A DNA stretch of 64,000 nt, from positions 29,766 to 93,765 of the forward strand of contig JAHXIV010000016.1 in the NCBI GenBank assembly GCA_025655455.1. Reading direction: 5' to 3'. Made by a program: the position numbers and the translations under genes. The DNA comes from a gamma proteobacterium symbiont of Taylorina sp. Its GTDB lineage: Bacteria > Pseudomonadota > Gammaproteobacteria > GRL18. The notes beneath the pieces are model-generated. The model saw only the letters and a program-made list of their open reading frames with translations. It searched no databases and was not told where the DNA came from. This document shows, in pieces, positions 27,488 through 35,341 of the stretch. Each line of letters begins with the position of its first letter. Position 1 is the stretch's first letter.

Positions 27488-28798
27488 ATGTCTTTCACAA
27501 AAAAGCGAGTAGCTTTCCTGGCCGGTATTTCTGCCAGCCTGTTAGGTTCACTATTTATCATCAACTCAGCTTCTGCTAACACCAAAGCCAATGACAAGTC
27601 TATTCATCATATTTCAGCCTCCGTCTGTAAAACCTGTCACAAGGAAACATATAAGCAATGGAAAGGTTCTATGCATGCCAATAGTACAGCATTTAACGAT
27701 CCAATTCATGGTACATTTTATCGCAAAGTAGTTGGCGATCCCGGCAAAGAAGGCGTTAAAATGAAAAATGGCAAATACCCCGTTTGCCTTCAATGCCATG
27801 CGCCCAATGCTGCTAAGGATAAAGTCACTAAACTCGATTCCAAGCCAGCCTATGCCGAAGGTGTTAACTGTATTGCCTGTCATACTTTAAAAACCTTTAA
27901 GGGTACTAAGGGAAAAAATGGAAAACTGAATCTGGGTCTGAAAGCTTATGAATATACAGATAAAATTCAGGGAACCGGTCGTAATTCCAATCATCTGCTG
28001 TCTAATTTAACTGCTGGAGGAGATGAATTTGGTTTCACTGATGGCGATGATGATAAAAAGCCAAATCCGCATTTAGGAAAATCCGTCACTGTAGATGGTA
28101 AAGAGATTCCAGCTCTGCCAATGGAAAGTAACCCTAAGCAATTAAGAACCTCAGATGCCTGTATGGGTTGTCATGACAAGAGAAATAATAGTCATGGTGT
28201 GCCTCTTTGTGCAACGGGTGATGAATATATCTCCAGTAATGCCAAGGCTGATTGTCTTTCCTGCCATATGCCTACCACTGGTGGTAAATCAGATCATAGT
28301 ATGGGTGGAGGACATAGTTTAGCCATGCTGCAGCGTTCAGTCGTCTTCTACATGGAAAGTAAAAAAGAAGGTAATATGATCAAGTCAGTAGTAACGATGC
28401 AAAATAAACAGCCGCATACCATGCCTACTGGCGCACCATTTAGAAATCTATACCTGAAAGTCACCGCCTATGATAAAACGGGTAATGTCGTTTGGGAAAA
28501 TGCCAAGGGACATCCAGGTAAAACAGATAAAAAAGCATTCCTGAAATTGACCCTGGTGGATGCAGATGGTAAACCAACCGGACCACCGACTGCTAAGGGT
28601 CAGGGTAAAGATACTCGCCTGAAAGCTTTTGAAAAACGTGATCTTAACTATGAGATTCCAGCCAAGGATGTGGTTTTAGTTCGTGCCGAGCTTTACTACA
28701 ACCTTCTATGGCCTGGACTGGTTAAAAAGTTCAGTAAAAAAATCCCTGCAGATGTCACAGCCCCCAAGCTGATAGCAACATCTGAAAACGCTCTGTAA
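27488..28798 (+). CDS. Periplasmic pentaheme c-type cytochrome, c554-like
   Basis: A 436-residue exported cytochrome with a clear signal peptide (cleavage near SASA-NTKA, about residue 31). Five CXXCH motifs are present: CKTCH, CLQCH, CIACH, CMGCH and CLSCH, beginning with the SVCKTCHKETYKQWKGSMH pattern shared by cytochrome c554-like proteins. The C-terminal third is heme-free and beta-rich. It heads the multiheme cluster and probably shuttles electrons in the periplasm. The protein at 47786-48937 has the same heme layout and is a paralogue. AAAGGGG supplies the ribosome-binding site. The electron partners are unknown. Confidence 0.9.
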   Translation: MSFTKKRVAFLAGISASLLGSLFIINSASANTKANDKSIHHISASVCKTCHKETYKQWKGSMHANSTAFNDPIHGTFYRKVVGDPGKEGVKMKNGKYPVCLQCHAPNAAKDKVTKLDSKPAYAEGVNCIACHTLKTFKGTKGKNGKLNLGLKAYEYTDKIQGTGRNSNHLLSNLTAGGDEFGFTDGDDDKKPNPHLGKSVTVDGKEIPALPMESNPKQLRTSDACMGCHDKRNNSHGVPLCATGDEYISSNAKADCLSCHMPTTGGKSDHSMGGGHSLAMLQRSVVFYMESKKEGNMIKSVVTMQNKQPHTMPTGAPFRNLYLKVTAYDKTGNVVWENAKGHPGKTDKKAFLKLTLVDADGKPTGPPTAKGQGKDTRLKAFEKRDLNYEIPAKDVVLVRAELYYNLLWPGLVKKFSKKIPADVTAPKLIATSENAL

Positions 28799-28834
28799 GC
28801 AAAGCAATCTTTGTAATACTTTTTACATGGATGC

Positions 28835-28873
28835 TTAAACAAATAGATTGCTCAGTACAATCTATTTGTTTAA
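28835..28873 (+). promoter_or_regulatory. Perfect 16-bp hairpin between cytochrome genes
   Basis: TTAAACAAATAGATTG (28835-28850) pairs perfectly with CAATCTATTTGTTTAA (28858-28873) across a 7-nt loop. It is AT-rich and has no T-run, so it is a poor intrinsic terminator. It lies 34 nt before the octaheme start and about 20 nt before its Shine-Dalgarno. An mRNA processing or stability element, or a large operator, fits better. Confidence 0.75.
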
Positions 28874-28907
28874 CGGATCAAAAACTTATTTATCGAGTGG
28901 GGTGATT

Positions 28908-30542
28908 ATGTTTTTCTATCAATCGAAAAACAGTGCACGAGTGCCTGGTATATTATGTACCTTACTCTTTGCTGCCTGTTCAAATGGCTATGCAAATGTT
29001 GAAGAAATAGCAGCAATATCCTCAACCGCTGATCACTCTAAATTTGAAATTCTACAAAAGCAATTTGCCACCGGACCTGATGTAACCAAAGCCTGTTTAA
29101 GCTGTCATACTGAGGCTAGTACACAATTACATAAAACCAAACACTGGAACTGGACATTTACCAACCCAGATACAGGTCAGGAAGTGGGTAAAAAATCCAT
29201 TATCAATAACTACTGCCTGGCAATTAATAAGAATTATGCCCGTTGCACCAGTTGTCATATCGGTTATGGCTGGAAGGACAAAAATTTCAACTTCACTTCA
29301 CAGGAAAATGTAGACTGTCTGGTTTGCCACGACAGCACAGATACCTACAAAAAATTCCCTACTGCTGCAGGACATCCAAACTATAAGGATAAAGCTTTTC
29401 CAAAAGGTAGTAAAAAAATCTGGAAGGCACCGGATCTCTCTCTTATTGCACAAAGTGTAGGTAAGTCACGTCGCGAAAACTGTGGTGCCTGTCATTTCTA
29501 TGGTGGTGGTGGAGATGGAGTCAAGCATGGTGATCTGGATTCTTCTATGACCAATCCTGACAAACAACTGGATGTTCATATGGGTGTTGACGGACTTAAT
29601 TTTACCTGTAGTGAATGTCACACCAGCGATGGCCATGATGTCAAAGGAAGTCGTTATAACATCACCGCAAAGGATACCCATGGTATTGATATTCCGGGTC
29701 GTGATGATAATAGCCGTGCAAGCTGTGAATCCTGTCATGGCATGACTCCTCATCCTGAAACCATCAATAATAAAATTAATGATCATACCGATAAAGTAGC
29801 TTGTGTGACCTGTCATATTCCAACCTATGCTCGTGGTGGTGTCGCCACAAAAATGTGGTGGGACTGGTCAACAGCCGGTAAAAAAGATAGCGATGGCAAA
29901 TTGATTAAAAAGAAAAATAAAAATGGACAGCTCACCTATCATACTAAAAAAGGGAGTTTTGAATGGGGTGAGAATCTGCTGCCTGAATATGACTGGCTAT
30001 CCGGTAATATAAGGTACAAGCAGCTGAATGAAAAAATTGACCCCAATCGGGTAGTGGCCTTAAATACTTTCTCAGGCTCCTATGATGATCCGGATGCACG
30101 TATCTGGCCATTTAAAATTATGCGTGGTAAACAACCTTATGACAAGGGTAATAATACTCTGACATTACTACATTTATTTGGTAAAGAAAAGACAGCTTAC
30201 TGGAAGTCTTATAACTGGAATAATGCAATTAAAGCTGCCATGGATGAGGCACAGGCGAACTATAGTGGTGAATACGGCTTTATAGAAACCACCTTACACT
30301 GGCCTCTGGCACACATGGTCGCCCCTAAGGAACAATCTTTGTCCTGCGGTGAATGTCATAGTAAGGAGGGACGACTGGCAAATTTGACTGACTTTTATCT
30401 GCCCGGTCGAGATAACAACAAATGGCTGGACATTATTGGCTGGCTGGCTGTTTTAGGCACTCTGGGCGGTGTGTCTCTACATGGAGTAATACGTTTTTTC
30501 TTTTCCAGAAAGAAGATTGCAAAAAAAAGGAGCAACCAATAA
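28908..30542 (+). CDS. Octaheme c-type cytochrome, tetrathionate reductase (OTR) family, membrane-anchored
   Basis: About 544 residues with an N-terminal signal sequence, eight CXXCH motifs (CLSCH, CTSCH, CLVCH, CGACH, CSECH, CESCH, CVTCH, CGECH) and a C-terminal membrane helix (WLDIIGWLAVLGTLGGVSLH region) with a basic tail. The pattern, including HKTKHWNW after heme 1 and NYCLAINKNYARC before heme 2, matches the OTR family, whose Shewanella member reduces tetrathionate and, in vitro, nitrite and hydroxylamine. The physiological substrate here is unproven. I start it at ATG 28908 (GAGTGGGG upstream), not at the longer frame from 28848, which overlaps the hairpin. Its stop overlaps the cytochrome b start by 1 nt. 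Confidence 0.9.
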   Translation: MFFYQSKNSARVPGILCTLLFAACSNGYANVEEIAAISSTADHSKFEILQKQFATGPDVTKACLSCHTEASTQLHKTKHWNWTFTNPDTGQEVGKKSIINNYCLAINKNYARCTSCHIGYGWKDKNFNFTSQENVDCLVCHDSTDTYKKFPTAAGHPNYKDKAFPKGSKKIWKAPDLSLIAQSVGKSRRENCGACHFYGGGGDGVKHGDLDSSMTNPDKQLDVHMGVDGLNFTCSECHTSDGHDVKGSRYNITAKDTHGIDIPGRDDNSRASCESCHGMTPHPETINNKINDHTDKVACVTCHIPTYARGGVATKMWWDWSTAGKKDSDGKLIKKKNKNGQLTYHTKKGSFEWGENLLPEYDWLSGNIRYKQLNEKIDPNRVVALNTFSGSYDDPDARIWPFKIMRGKQPYDKGNNTLTLLHLFGKEKTAYWKSYNWNNAIKAAMDEAQANYSGEYGFIETTLHWPLAHMVAPKEQSLSCGECHSKEGRLANLTDFYLPGRDNNKWLDIIGWLAVLGTLGGVSLHGVIRFFFSRKKIAKKRSNQ

Positions 30543-31138
30543 TGTCCCGGGTAATAATGTATAACGGATTTGAACGTTTCTGGCATTGGAGTTTATCTGT
30601 ATTAATACTGATATTGTTAGTCACCGGCTTTAATATTCATGGTACTTATCAGATTTTTACCTTCGAACAGGCTGTTGATATCCATATTATCTGCTCCTGG
30701 CTGCTGATGGGCTTACTGGTCTTTGTTATATTCTGGCATATGACTACTGGAGAATGGAAACAATACATCCCCTCCAGTACTAATAAGTTGATAGCAATGA
30801 TGAAGTACTATGCAATTGATATTTTTATGGGTGGCGGACATCCCCACCACAAAACTCGTCAGTCAAAACTCAACCCCATGCAGCGGCTGGCTTATCTGTT
30901 TCTGCATGTTGCAATTACACCAGTCGTCTGGATAAGTGGTCTGCTTTATCTATATTACCCCTACTGGGACAGTTTTGGTTTAGCAGGCTTGAGTTTAGGT
31001 ACTATTGCCATGATTCACACGGCTGCTGCATTTGCAGTCATTGCTTTTTTAATTGTCCACCTCTATCTGGCTCTGACCACCAGTAAAGAACCACTGGGTT
31101 ATCTTAAAGCCATGATTCATGGATATGAAAACGAATAA
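30542..31138 (+). CDS. Di-heme-type cytochrome b subunit (thiosulfate reductase / hydrogenase cyt b family)
   Basis: About 198 residues with four predicted membrane helices and conserved histidines in or near them (FERFWHWSL, DIHIICSWL, IFWHMTTGEW, FLHVAITP, MIHTAAAF, IVHLYLAL). It belongs to the PhsC/HyaC-like cytochrome b561 superfamily that links the quinone pool to periplasmic redox proteins. Start codon and the upstream stop share bases (TAATG at 30540-30544), and AAAGGAGC lies upstream, so it is translated with the anchored octaheme, presumably as its quinol-oxidising membrane partner. The longer upstream frame is a shadow of the octaheme gene. Confidence 0.88.
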   Translation: MSRVIMYNGFERFWHWSLSVLILILLVTGFNIHGTYQIFTFEQAVDIHIICSWLLMGLLVFVIFWHMTTGEWKQYIPSSTNKLIAMMKYYAIDIFMGGGHPHHKTRQSKLNPMQRLAYLFLHVAITPVVWISGLLYLYYPYWDSFGLAGLSLGTIAMIHTAAAFAVIAFLIVHLYLALTTSKEPLGYLKAMIHGYENE

Positions 31139-31185
31139 CAGTATCTTTCACAACAACTATATTATAACAAGCAATGGAGTATCCA

Positions 31186-32640
31186 ATGAATTGGTCAAAA
31201 CAGACCCGTTTGAATTTACTGACTTTCAGTGCGTTTCTTTTATTCAGTCAGTCAACTATAGCAGCAAAAGTAACTCTTGACTCCTCTAGCTGGGGAGCAG
31301 AAGAGGGAAAAGCCTGTGTTGAATGTCATTCAAAATCTTCCGCAGGTCTGACTCATCAATGGAAAAACAGTGCTCATGCTCAAGCCAATGTGAATTGTCT
31401 GGATTGCCATCAGGCCTATGAAGATGATGCGGATGCCATGGAACATGAGGGTAGTGTAATCGCCACCATTGTTTCTCCAAAAGATTGTGGACGCTGTCAT
31501 ACAGCAGAATTGAAGCAGCAGCAGGGTTCTGTACATACCAAGGCGGTTTCTGTCATCAAAAACCGAATGCCGGCACTTGCCGAACACTTTGGCAGTCTTT
31601 CTATAAATGATGCCGGCTGTGCAAAATGTCATGGTTCAGAAGTTAAGGTGAGAGGTGATGGAACTCTTGATCCAACTACCTGGCCAAATAGCGGCATTGG
31701 TCGTATCAACCCCGATGGTTCTAAAGGTTCCTGCTCAGCCTGTCATGGACGTCACCAGTTTTCCAAAGCACAGGCACGTGAGCCTGCTGCCTGTACATAC
31801 TGCCATTCTGGCCCTGATTCTCCTGATAAATCGATCTATGAAACCTCTAAGCACGGTATGATGTATGAAGCCCATAAGGGAGAAATGAATATGGGTAGTG
31901 ATAGCTGGATTGCGGGCAAGGATTACTCAGCAGCACCAACCTGTGTCAGCTGTCACATGGGTGCAGCAGGTAAAATGAAATCCACTCATGATGTGGGTAT
32001 GCGTGATTCTTGGAATCTCAATGAAGCCGTGTCAACACAACAATATCTGGTAATTTTTGACGATGGTGAAAAACGTGAATTATCAGGTTCAGATCCGATT
32101 CCCCGTAAAGGTGAAAGTATTTCTAAAATGGATGGCAGTATGGCTAAGGTCAAAGCAGTCGCTTCCCCAAAACGTCGTCGTAGTGCAATGGCAAAAACCT
32201 GTCTTGAATGTCATAGTAAAAACTTTGCCAATAATGCTTTGCGGCAATTTGATGAGGTTGTAGAGTTATATAATGAAAAATATGGCAAGCCGGCACGAAA
32301 TATTATGCAGGCTCTTTATGCTGAAAATCTTCTAACACCTTTGCCTTTTGATGAACCTCTGGAAATCTCCTACTGGAACCTTTGGCATAAAGGTGGAACC
32401 CGTGCTCGTCATGGTGCCGCTATGGGCAGCCCAAGTAATACCTGGAAAGGTATGGCTGATGTCGGCAGCCTATTTTACGGCAAGTTTCTTATTCAGGTGC
32501 TTGCAGTTGCCGGTCAGGAAAAAGGGGATGCATTGATCAAAAAATATATCAATGAATCAGAACATCATCAGTGGTTAAATCACCCTGATAAATCCAATCC
32601 AATTTTGGGTTATGGCAAAGGAAGCAGTGATGAAGATTGA
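31186..32640 (+). CDS. Octaheme HAO-like cytochrome (hydroxylamine oxidoreductase family)
   Basis: About 484 residues, signal peptide (cleavage near TIAA-KVTL), and eight CXXCH motifs: CVECH, CLDCH, CGRCH, CAKCH, CSACH, CTYCH, CVSCH, CLECH. Order and spacing fit the hydroxylamine oxidoreductase family. The C-terminal segment WHKGGTRARHGAAMGSPSN matches the region that in nitrifier HAO holds the heme-P460 cross-linking Tyr; here I see no Tyr, as in the reductive enzymes of Campylobacterota that are paired with a NapC-type protein. ATG 31186 has GGAG 6 nt upstream. Its stop overlaps the next gene. Reduction of nitrite or hydroxylamine is the best guess. Confidence 0.87.
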   Translation: MNWSKQTRLNLLTFSAFLLFSQSTIAAKVTLDSSSWGAEEGKACVECHSKSSAGLTHQWKNSAHAQANVNCLDCHQAYEDDADAMEHEGSVIATIVSPKDCGRCHTAELKQQQGSVHTKAVSVIKNRMPALAEHFGSLSINDAGCAKCHGSEVKVRGDGTLDPTTWPNSGIGRINPDGSKGSCSACHGRHQFSKAQAREPAACTYCHSGPDSPDKSIYETSKHGMMYEAHKGEMNMGSDSWIAGKDYSAAPTCVSCHMGAAGKMKSTHDVGMRDSWNLNEAVSTQQYLVIFDDGEKRELSGSDPIPRKGESISKMDGSMAKVKAVASPKRRRSAMAKTCLECHSKNFANNALRQFDEVVELYNEKYGKPARNIMQALYAENLLTPLPFDEPLEISYWNLWHKGGTRARHGAAMGSPSNTWKGMADVGSLFYGKFLIQVLAVAGQEKGDALIKKYINESEHHQWLNHPDKSNPILGYGKGSSDED

Positions 32641-33259
32641 TCGTTTCCTGCCGACCTTTATTACCCGGCATGTATTATTCGCCCTGATTTTTGGAGGGGT
32701 TTGTGGTATTGGTTTTATTTTGTTTCTAATTGAATTTGATCACTATACCAGTACTGAAGAATTTTGTACTTCCTGTCATTCAATGGAACTGGCTGCAGAG
32801 CCTTATCGAAATTCCAGCCACTACAAACCAGAATCCGGAGTACGGGCAAGTTGTGGGGACTGCCATGTATCTGAAGGTGTGTTATCTGCTACCTGGGATC
32901 ATTTTATGGGCAGTAAGGATCTCTATAAGCAAATCTTTGGCCATGATTATGATGATCCGGTTGTTAATGCATTACGTTTGCCGAAAGCCGCTTTTGATGC
33001 GCGCAAATGGTTCAAAAAAAGAGATTCTGCCACCTGTAAGAAATGTCATGTGAAAGAAGCAATCTATGGTTCCAGAACCGATACCTTACAGATACATCTG
33101 GAAGACGCTAAAGACAAAACCTGTATCGAGTGTCATTACAATCTGGTTCATCGTATAATTCCTGATGAAAAGGTCTTTAAGCAGGACAAATGGAATGCCA
33201 TGATAGAAGAAGAATTTGGCCTGGAAAAGGGATCTGCAAAGAAAATTCTGGATGATTAA
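32630..33259 (+). CDS. NapC/NrfH-type tetraheme quinol dehydrogenase (CycX-like)
   Basis: About 209 residues: an N-terminal membrane helix (about 13-33) and a periplasmic domain with four CXXCH motifs (CTSCH, CGDCH, CKKCH, CIECH). The first motif context, EEFCTSCHSME, is characteristic of NapC/NirT/NrfH proteins, which oxidise quinol and pass electrons to periplasmic reductases. It overlaps the HAO-like stop by 11 nt, with GGAAG just before the ATG, so the two are co-translated. An HAO-like octaheme followed by a NapC homologue is the haoA-cycX arrangement known from Campylobacterota. Confidence 0.9.
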   Translation: MKIDRFLPTFITRHVLFALIFGGVCGIGFILFLIEFDHYTSTEEFCTSCHSMELAAEPYRNSSHYKPESGVRASCGDCHVSEGVLSATWDHFMGSKDLYKQIFGHDYDDPVVNALRLPKAAFDARKWFKKRDSATCKKCHVKEAIYGSRTDTLQIHLEDAKDKTCIECHYNLVHRIIPDEKVFKQDKWNAMIEEEFGLEKGSAKKILDD

Positions 33260-33305
33260 ATTAAACTGGCTTTGGAAGCTCCAGGCCCATAATTGAGAAA
33301 GTATT

Positions 33306-33551
33306 ATGTTATTAGCCTTAGGTTGTAACACAATGCGCGAAGGCGTTATTGTAACGATTATATTTTTTATTGCAGGCATTTTGGTTATTCTTGCCGGCGC
33401 AAATATTGTACCTGCAATGTGGCATTTGAATCATATTGTCGTATTTGCAGGTTTTTTATTGTTATTACTTGCCCCGATAGTGCTGGTTTCTACATTTTTG
33501 CTCTCAGTACTGCCCAAAGCTAAAGAAAGAATGGATGAATGCGAGCACTAG
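33306..33551 (+). CDS. Small two-helix membrane protein with N- and C-terminal cysteines (family member 1)
   Basis: 81 residues, two hydrophobic helices (about 16-34 and 42-66), N-terminal ALGCNTMREG and C-terminal LPKAKERMDECEH. It shares the N-terminal GC-x-T pattern and helix spacing with the next ORF, and the C-terminal P-K-x4-D-x-C-x-H pattern with the minus-strand gene at 33747. I do not recognise the family. It lies 46 bp after the tetraheme gene and may be the end of the same operon. Cys and Cys-x-His near the membrane surface could bind metal or form a disulfide, which is inference. Confidence 0.7.
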   Translation: MLLALGCNTMREGVIVTIIFFIAGILVILAGANIVPAMWHLNHIVVFAGFLLLLLAPIVLVSTFLLSVLPKAKERMDECEH

Positions 33552-33745
33552 GCTGTAAGACAATAAAAGACGGGATTATCACTGCAATTATTTTTTTTAT
33601 AACCGGTCTTAGTCTGTTTCTGTCAGGATTTTTGGTAATACCCGAACTTTGGTATCTTCCTCACATTATCATTACAGCAGGTATAATAATTTTAATCATG
33701 GTGCCGGTTATACTGCTGGCGACTTATCTGAAAAACCATCATTGA
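33539..33745 (+). CDS. Small two-helix membrane protein (family member 2)
   Basis: 68 residues starting with RALGCKTIKDG, a near match to member 1 (LALGCNTMREG), followed by two hydrophobic helices with the same IPELW/VPAMW loop. It lacks the C-terminal DxCxH of the other two and ends KNHH. Its ATG lies 13 nt inside the 3' end of member 1, so the two are translationally coupled tandem paralogues. Its stop is 1 nt from that of the convergent member 3. Function unknown. Confidence 0.68.
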   Translation: MRALGCKTIKDGIITAIIFFITGLSLFLSGFLVIPELWYLPHIIITAGIIILIMVPVILLATYLKNHH

Positions 33746-33746
33746 T

Positions 33747-33986
33747 TCAATGTTGACAGCTATCCAGGCGCTGATTTACTTTAGGGATCATAATGGCAAT
33801 AAATGTTGCTAAAACGATCATCAAGGCAAAGCTGATGGCAAAGAAACCAGTATAAATAAAGATCACCGGCAGAATTGATTCATAGCTTATAAATCGAGCA
33901 ACAACTTCCAGTGAAGTACCAGCAAATAACAATATTGCAGATATCATAATTGATTTTTTCATTACATCGCAAGCTGATTTAATCAT
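33747..33986 (-). CDS. Small two-helix membrane protein (family member 3, opposite strand)
   Basis: 79 residues from ATG 33986, which has AAGGAAG upstream; an in-frame ATG at 34013 would add 9 residues. N-terminal KSACDVMKKS, two hydrophobic helices, and C-terminus IPKVNQRLDSCQH, closely parallel to LPKAKERMDECEH of member 1. It converges on members 1 and 2. Three related genes in 700 bp, adjoining the cytochrome cluster, suggest local duplication and inversion. Function unknown. Confidence 0.68.
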   Translation of the reverse strand: MIKSACDVMKKSIMISAILLFAGTSLEVVARFISYESILPVIFIYTGFFAISFALMIVLATFIAIMIPKVNQRLDSCQH

Positions 33987-34013
33987 GATGGCTTCCTTTA
34001 TTAAAGATAACAC

Positions 34014-34391
34014 ACCATCTATATTAACAAATACTTATATAATAGTCAACGAAAACTACGGGTAAACCCTAGGCCATCCTGGTTTTTGATAAGCCATATG
34101 AAAGCAAAGCAGCAATAAAAACAAGCCAATAATTTCGTAGTCCCTACTGCATTAATATTGATCTTATTTGTTAATATTATTACTCACTATGAGTATACAT
34201 TTTCAGGCTGTAAATTTAGAGCCTTCAGCCACCATCATTTGTAGTAACATAAAAATAGCTTTAAATCATTTGTGTCAATTTTTTATTACTCAAGAGTTTT
34301 ATATGTTTATTTTATACAAATTAAGATGAAGCACATGATTTAGTATATAATATTCAAACTATTTTATTTACTGACAGCTCCAGGACACATA
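34014..34391. other. 378-bp AT-rich intergenic region with palindrome and repeat copy 3
   Basis: No ORF is supported. It holds GGGT-AA-ACCC (34060-34069) inside CTAC...TAG flanks, a possible operator, and the third copy of the dispersed 17-nt repeat at 34216-34232. Divergent promoters for the small membrane protein gene (minus) and the DUF2782 gene (plus) should lie here. I could not pick reliable -35/-10 pairs. Confidence 0.5.
34216..34232 (+). repeat. Dispersed 17-nt repeat, copy 3
   Basis: TTAGAGCCTTCAGCCAC, about 15/17 identical to copies at 7304-7320 and 1512-1528; the central AGAGCCTTCAGCCA is identical to copy 2. Confidence 0.55.
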
Positions 34392-34742
34392 ATGAATAAA
34401 AACTATTTTTTGATATTGCTAAGTACTGCGTTCATTAATTTTTCACTCTTTTCTTTTTCTGCAGCAGCAGAAGATGTGTCGGCAAATGAAGAAGAGAAGG
34501 TTAAGCCGGATGATGATAAGGACAACCCTCTTGAAAACGTTGATATTAATATCATTAAACGCGATGGTAAAACCATTGAAACTCATAGTGTCAGAGGCAT
34601 TGTTTATAAAGTAAAAATTACACCCAGCAGCGGTCCTGCATATTATCTTTATGACACTGATGGTAATGGTTCACTGGAAACACGTTCTAATAGAGAGATT
34701 AGTGAGACAACAGTTCAGCAATGGAAAATCTTTCAGTGGTAA
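34392..34742 (+). CDS. DUF2782-family periplasmic protein
   Basis: 116 residues with a signal peptide (cleavage near SAAA-EDVS, about residue 26), an acidic linker, and a compact domain with IIKRDGKTIETHSVRG, VKITPSSGPAYYLYDTDGNG and a C-terminal QWKIFQW. This pattern fits DUF2782, a small gammaproteobacterial family that I recall adjacent to polA in pseudomonads. The function is unknown. It is followed by TRAP transporter genes 44 bp downstream. Confidence 0.8.
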   Translation: MNKNYFLILLSTAFINFSLFSFSAAAEDVSANEEEKVKPDDDKDNPLENVDINIIKRDGKTIETHSVRGIVYKVKITPSSGPAYYLYDTDGNGSLETRSNREISETTVQQWKIFQW

Positions 34743-34786
34743 TATTACCTGTTTTGCAGCTGGAACCCCGATTTTAAATCACATCA

Positions 34787-35341
34787 ATGTCTATTTCTAA
34801 CACCAGCATTCAACTTGCCAGACATCTTGAAAAAATCACTCTCTGGAGCGGCCAGTTAATCGCCTGGCTTACTTTACTAATGGTCTTCGTGACTTTCTCT
34901 ATTGTTATTTTACGTTATGGTTTTCAAACCGGCTGGATTGCCATGCAGGAATCTGTCGTTTATATGCATGCTCTGGTTTTCTTAATCGGTATTCCCTATA
35001 CCCTGAAGTATGATGGCCATGTGCGGGTCGATATATTTTATTCTAAAATGAGTCCCCGTGGAAAAGCCCTGGTTAATTTACTGGGCACTCTTTTGTTGTT
35101 ATTTCCCGTCACCCTTTTTATCGCCTGGAGCAGCTGGGATTTTGTTATTGCTTCCTGGGAAATGGGAGAGGAATCTGGTGAAGCCGGGGGATTACCCGGG
35201 GTTTATCTACTCAAATCCAGTATTTTATTAATGACTCTATTGCTATTTATTCAGGGAATAAGTCATTGCTTATTCAATATCTCCTATTTGATGAAACCTT
35301 CCAATTTTCAGAAAGTCTCTGATAATCGAGACCATCTCTGA
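34787..35341 (+). CDS. dctQ: TRAP transporter small membrane subunit (DctQ family)
   Basis: 184 residues with four membrane helices (about 18-42, 55-75, 92-112, 137-158). The helix-3 region LVFLIGIPYTLKYDGHVRVDIFY is typical of DctQ proteins, given here across residues 65-87. DctQ pairs with DctM to form the sodium-driven TRAP permease for organic acids or related solutes. Its last base overlaps the first base of dctM (TGATG), which indicates coupling. No DctP binding protein gene is nearby. Confidence 0.88.
   Translation: MSISNTSIQLARHLEKITLWSGQLIAWLTLLMVFVTFSIVILRYGFQTGWIAMQESVVYMHALVFLIGIPYTLKYDGHVRVDIFYSKMSPRGKALVNLLGTLLLLFPVTLFIAWSSWDFVIASWEMGEESGEAGGLPGVYLLKSSILLMTLLLFIQGISHCLFNISYLMKPSNFQKVSDNRDHL

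Noticed and set aside
27488..28798. Assigning the first cytochrome as true ammonia-oxidiser cytochrome c554
   Set aside because: It has five, not four, heme motifs and an extra heme-free domain, and no ammonia oxidation genes are present.
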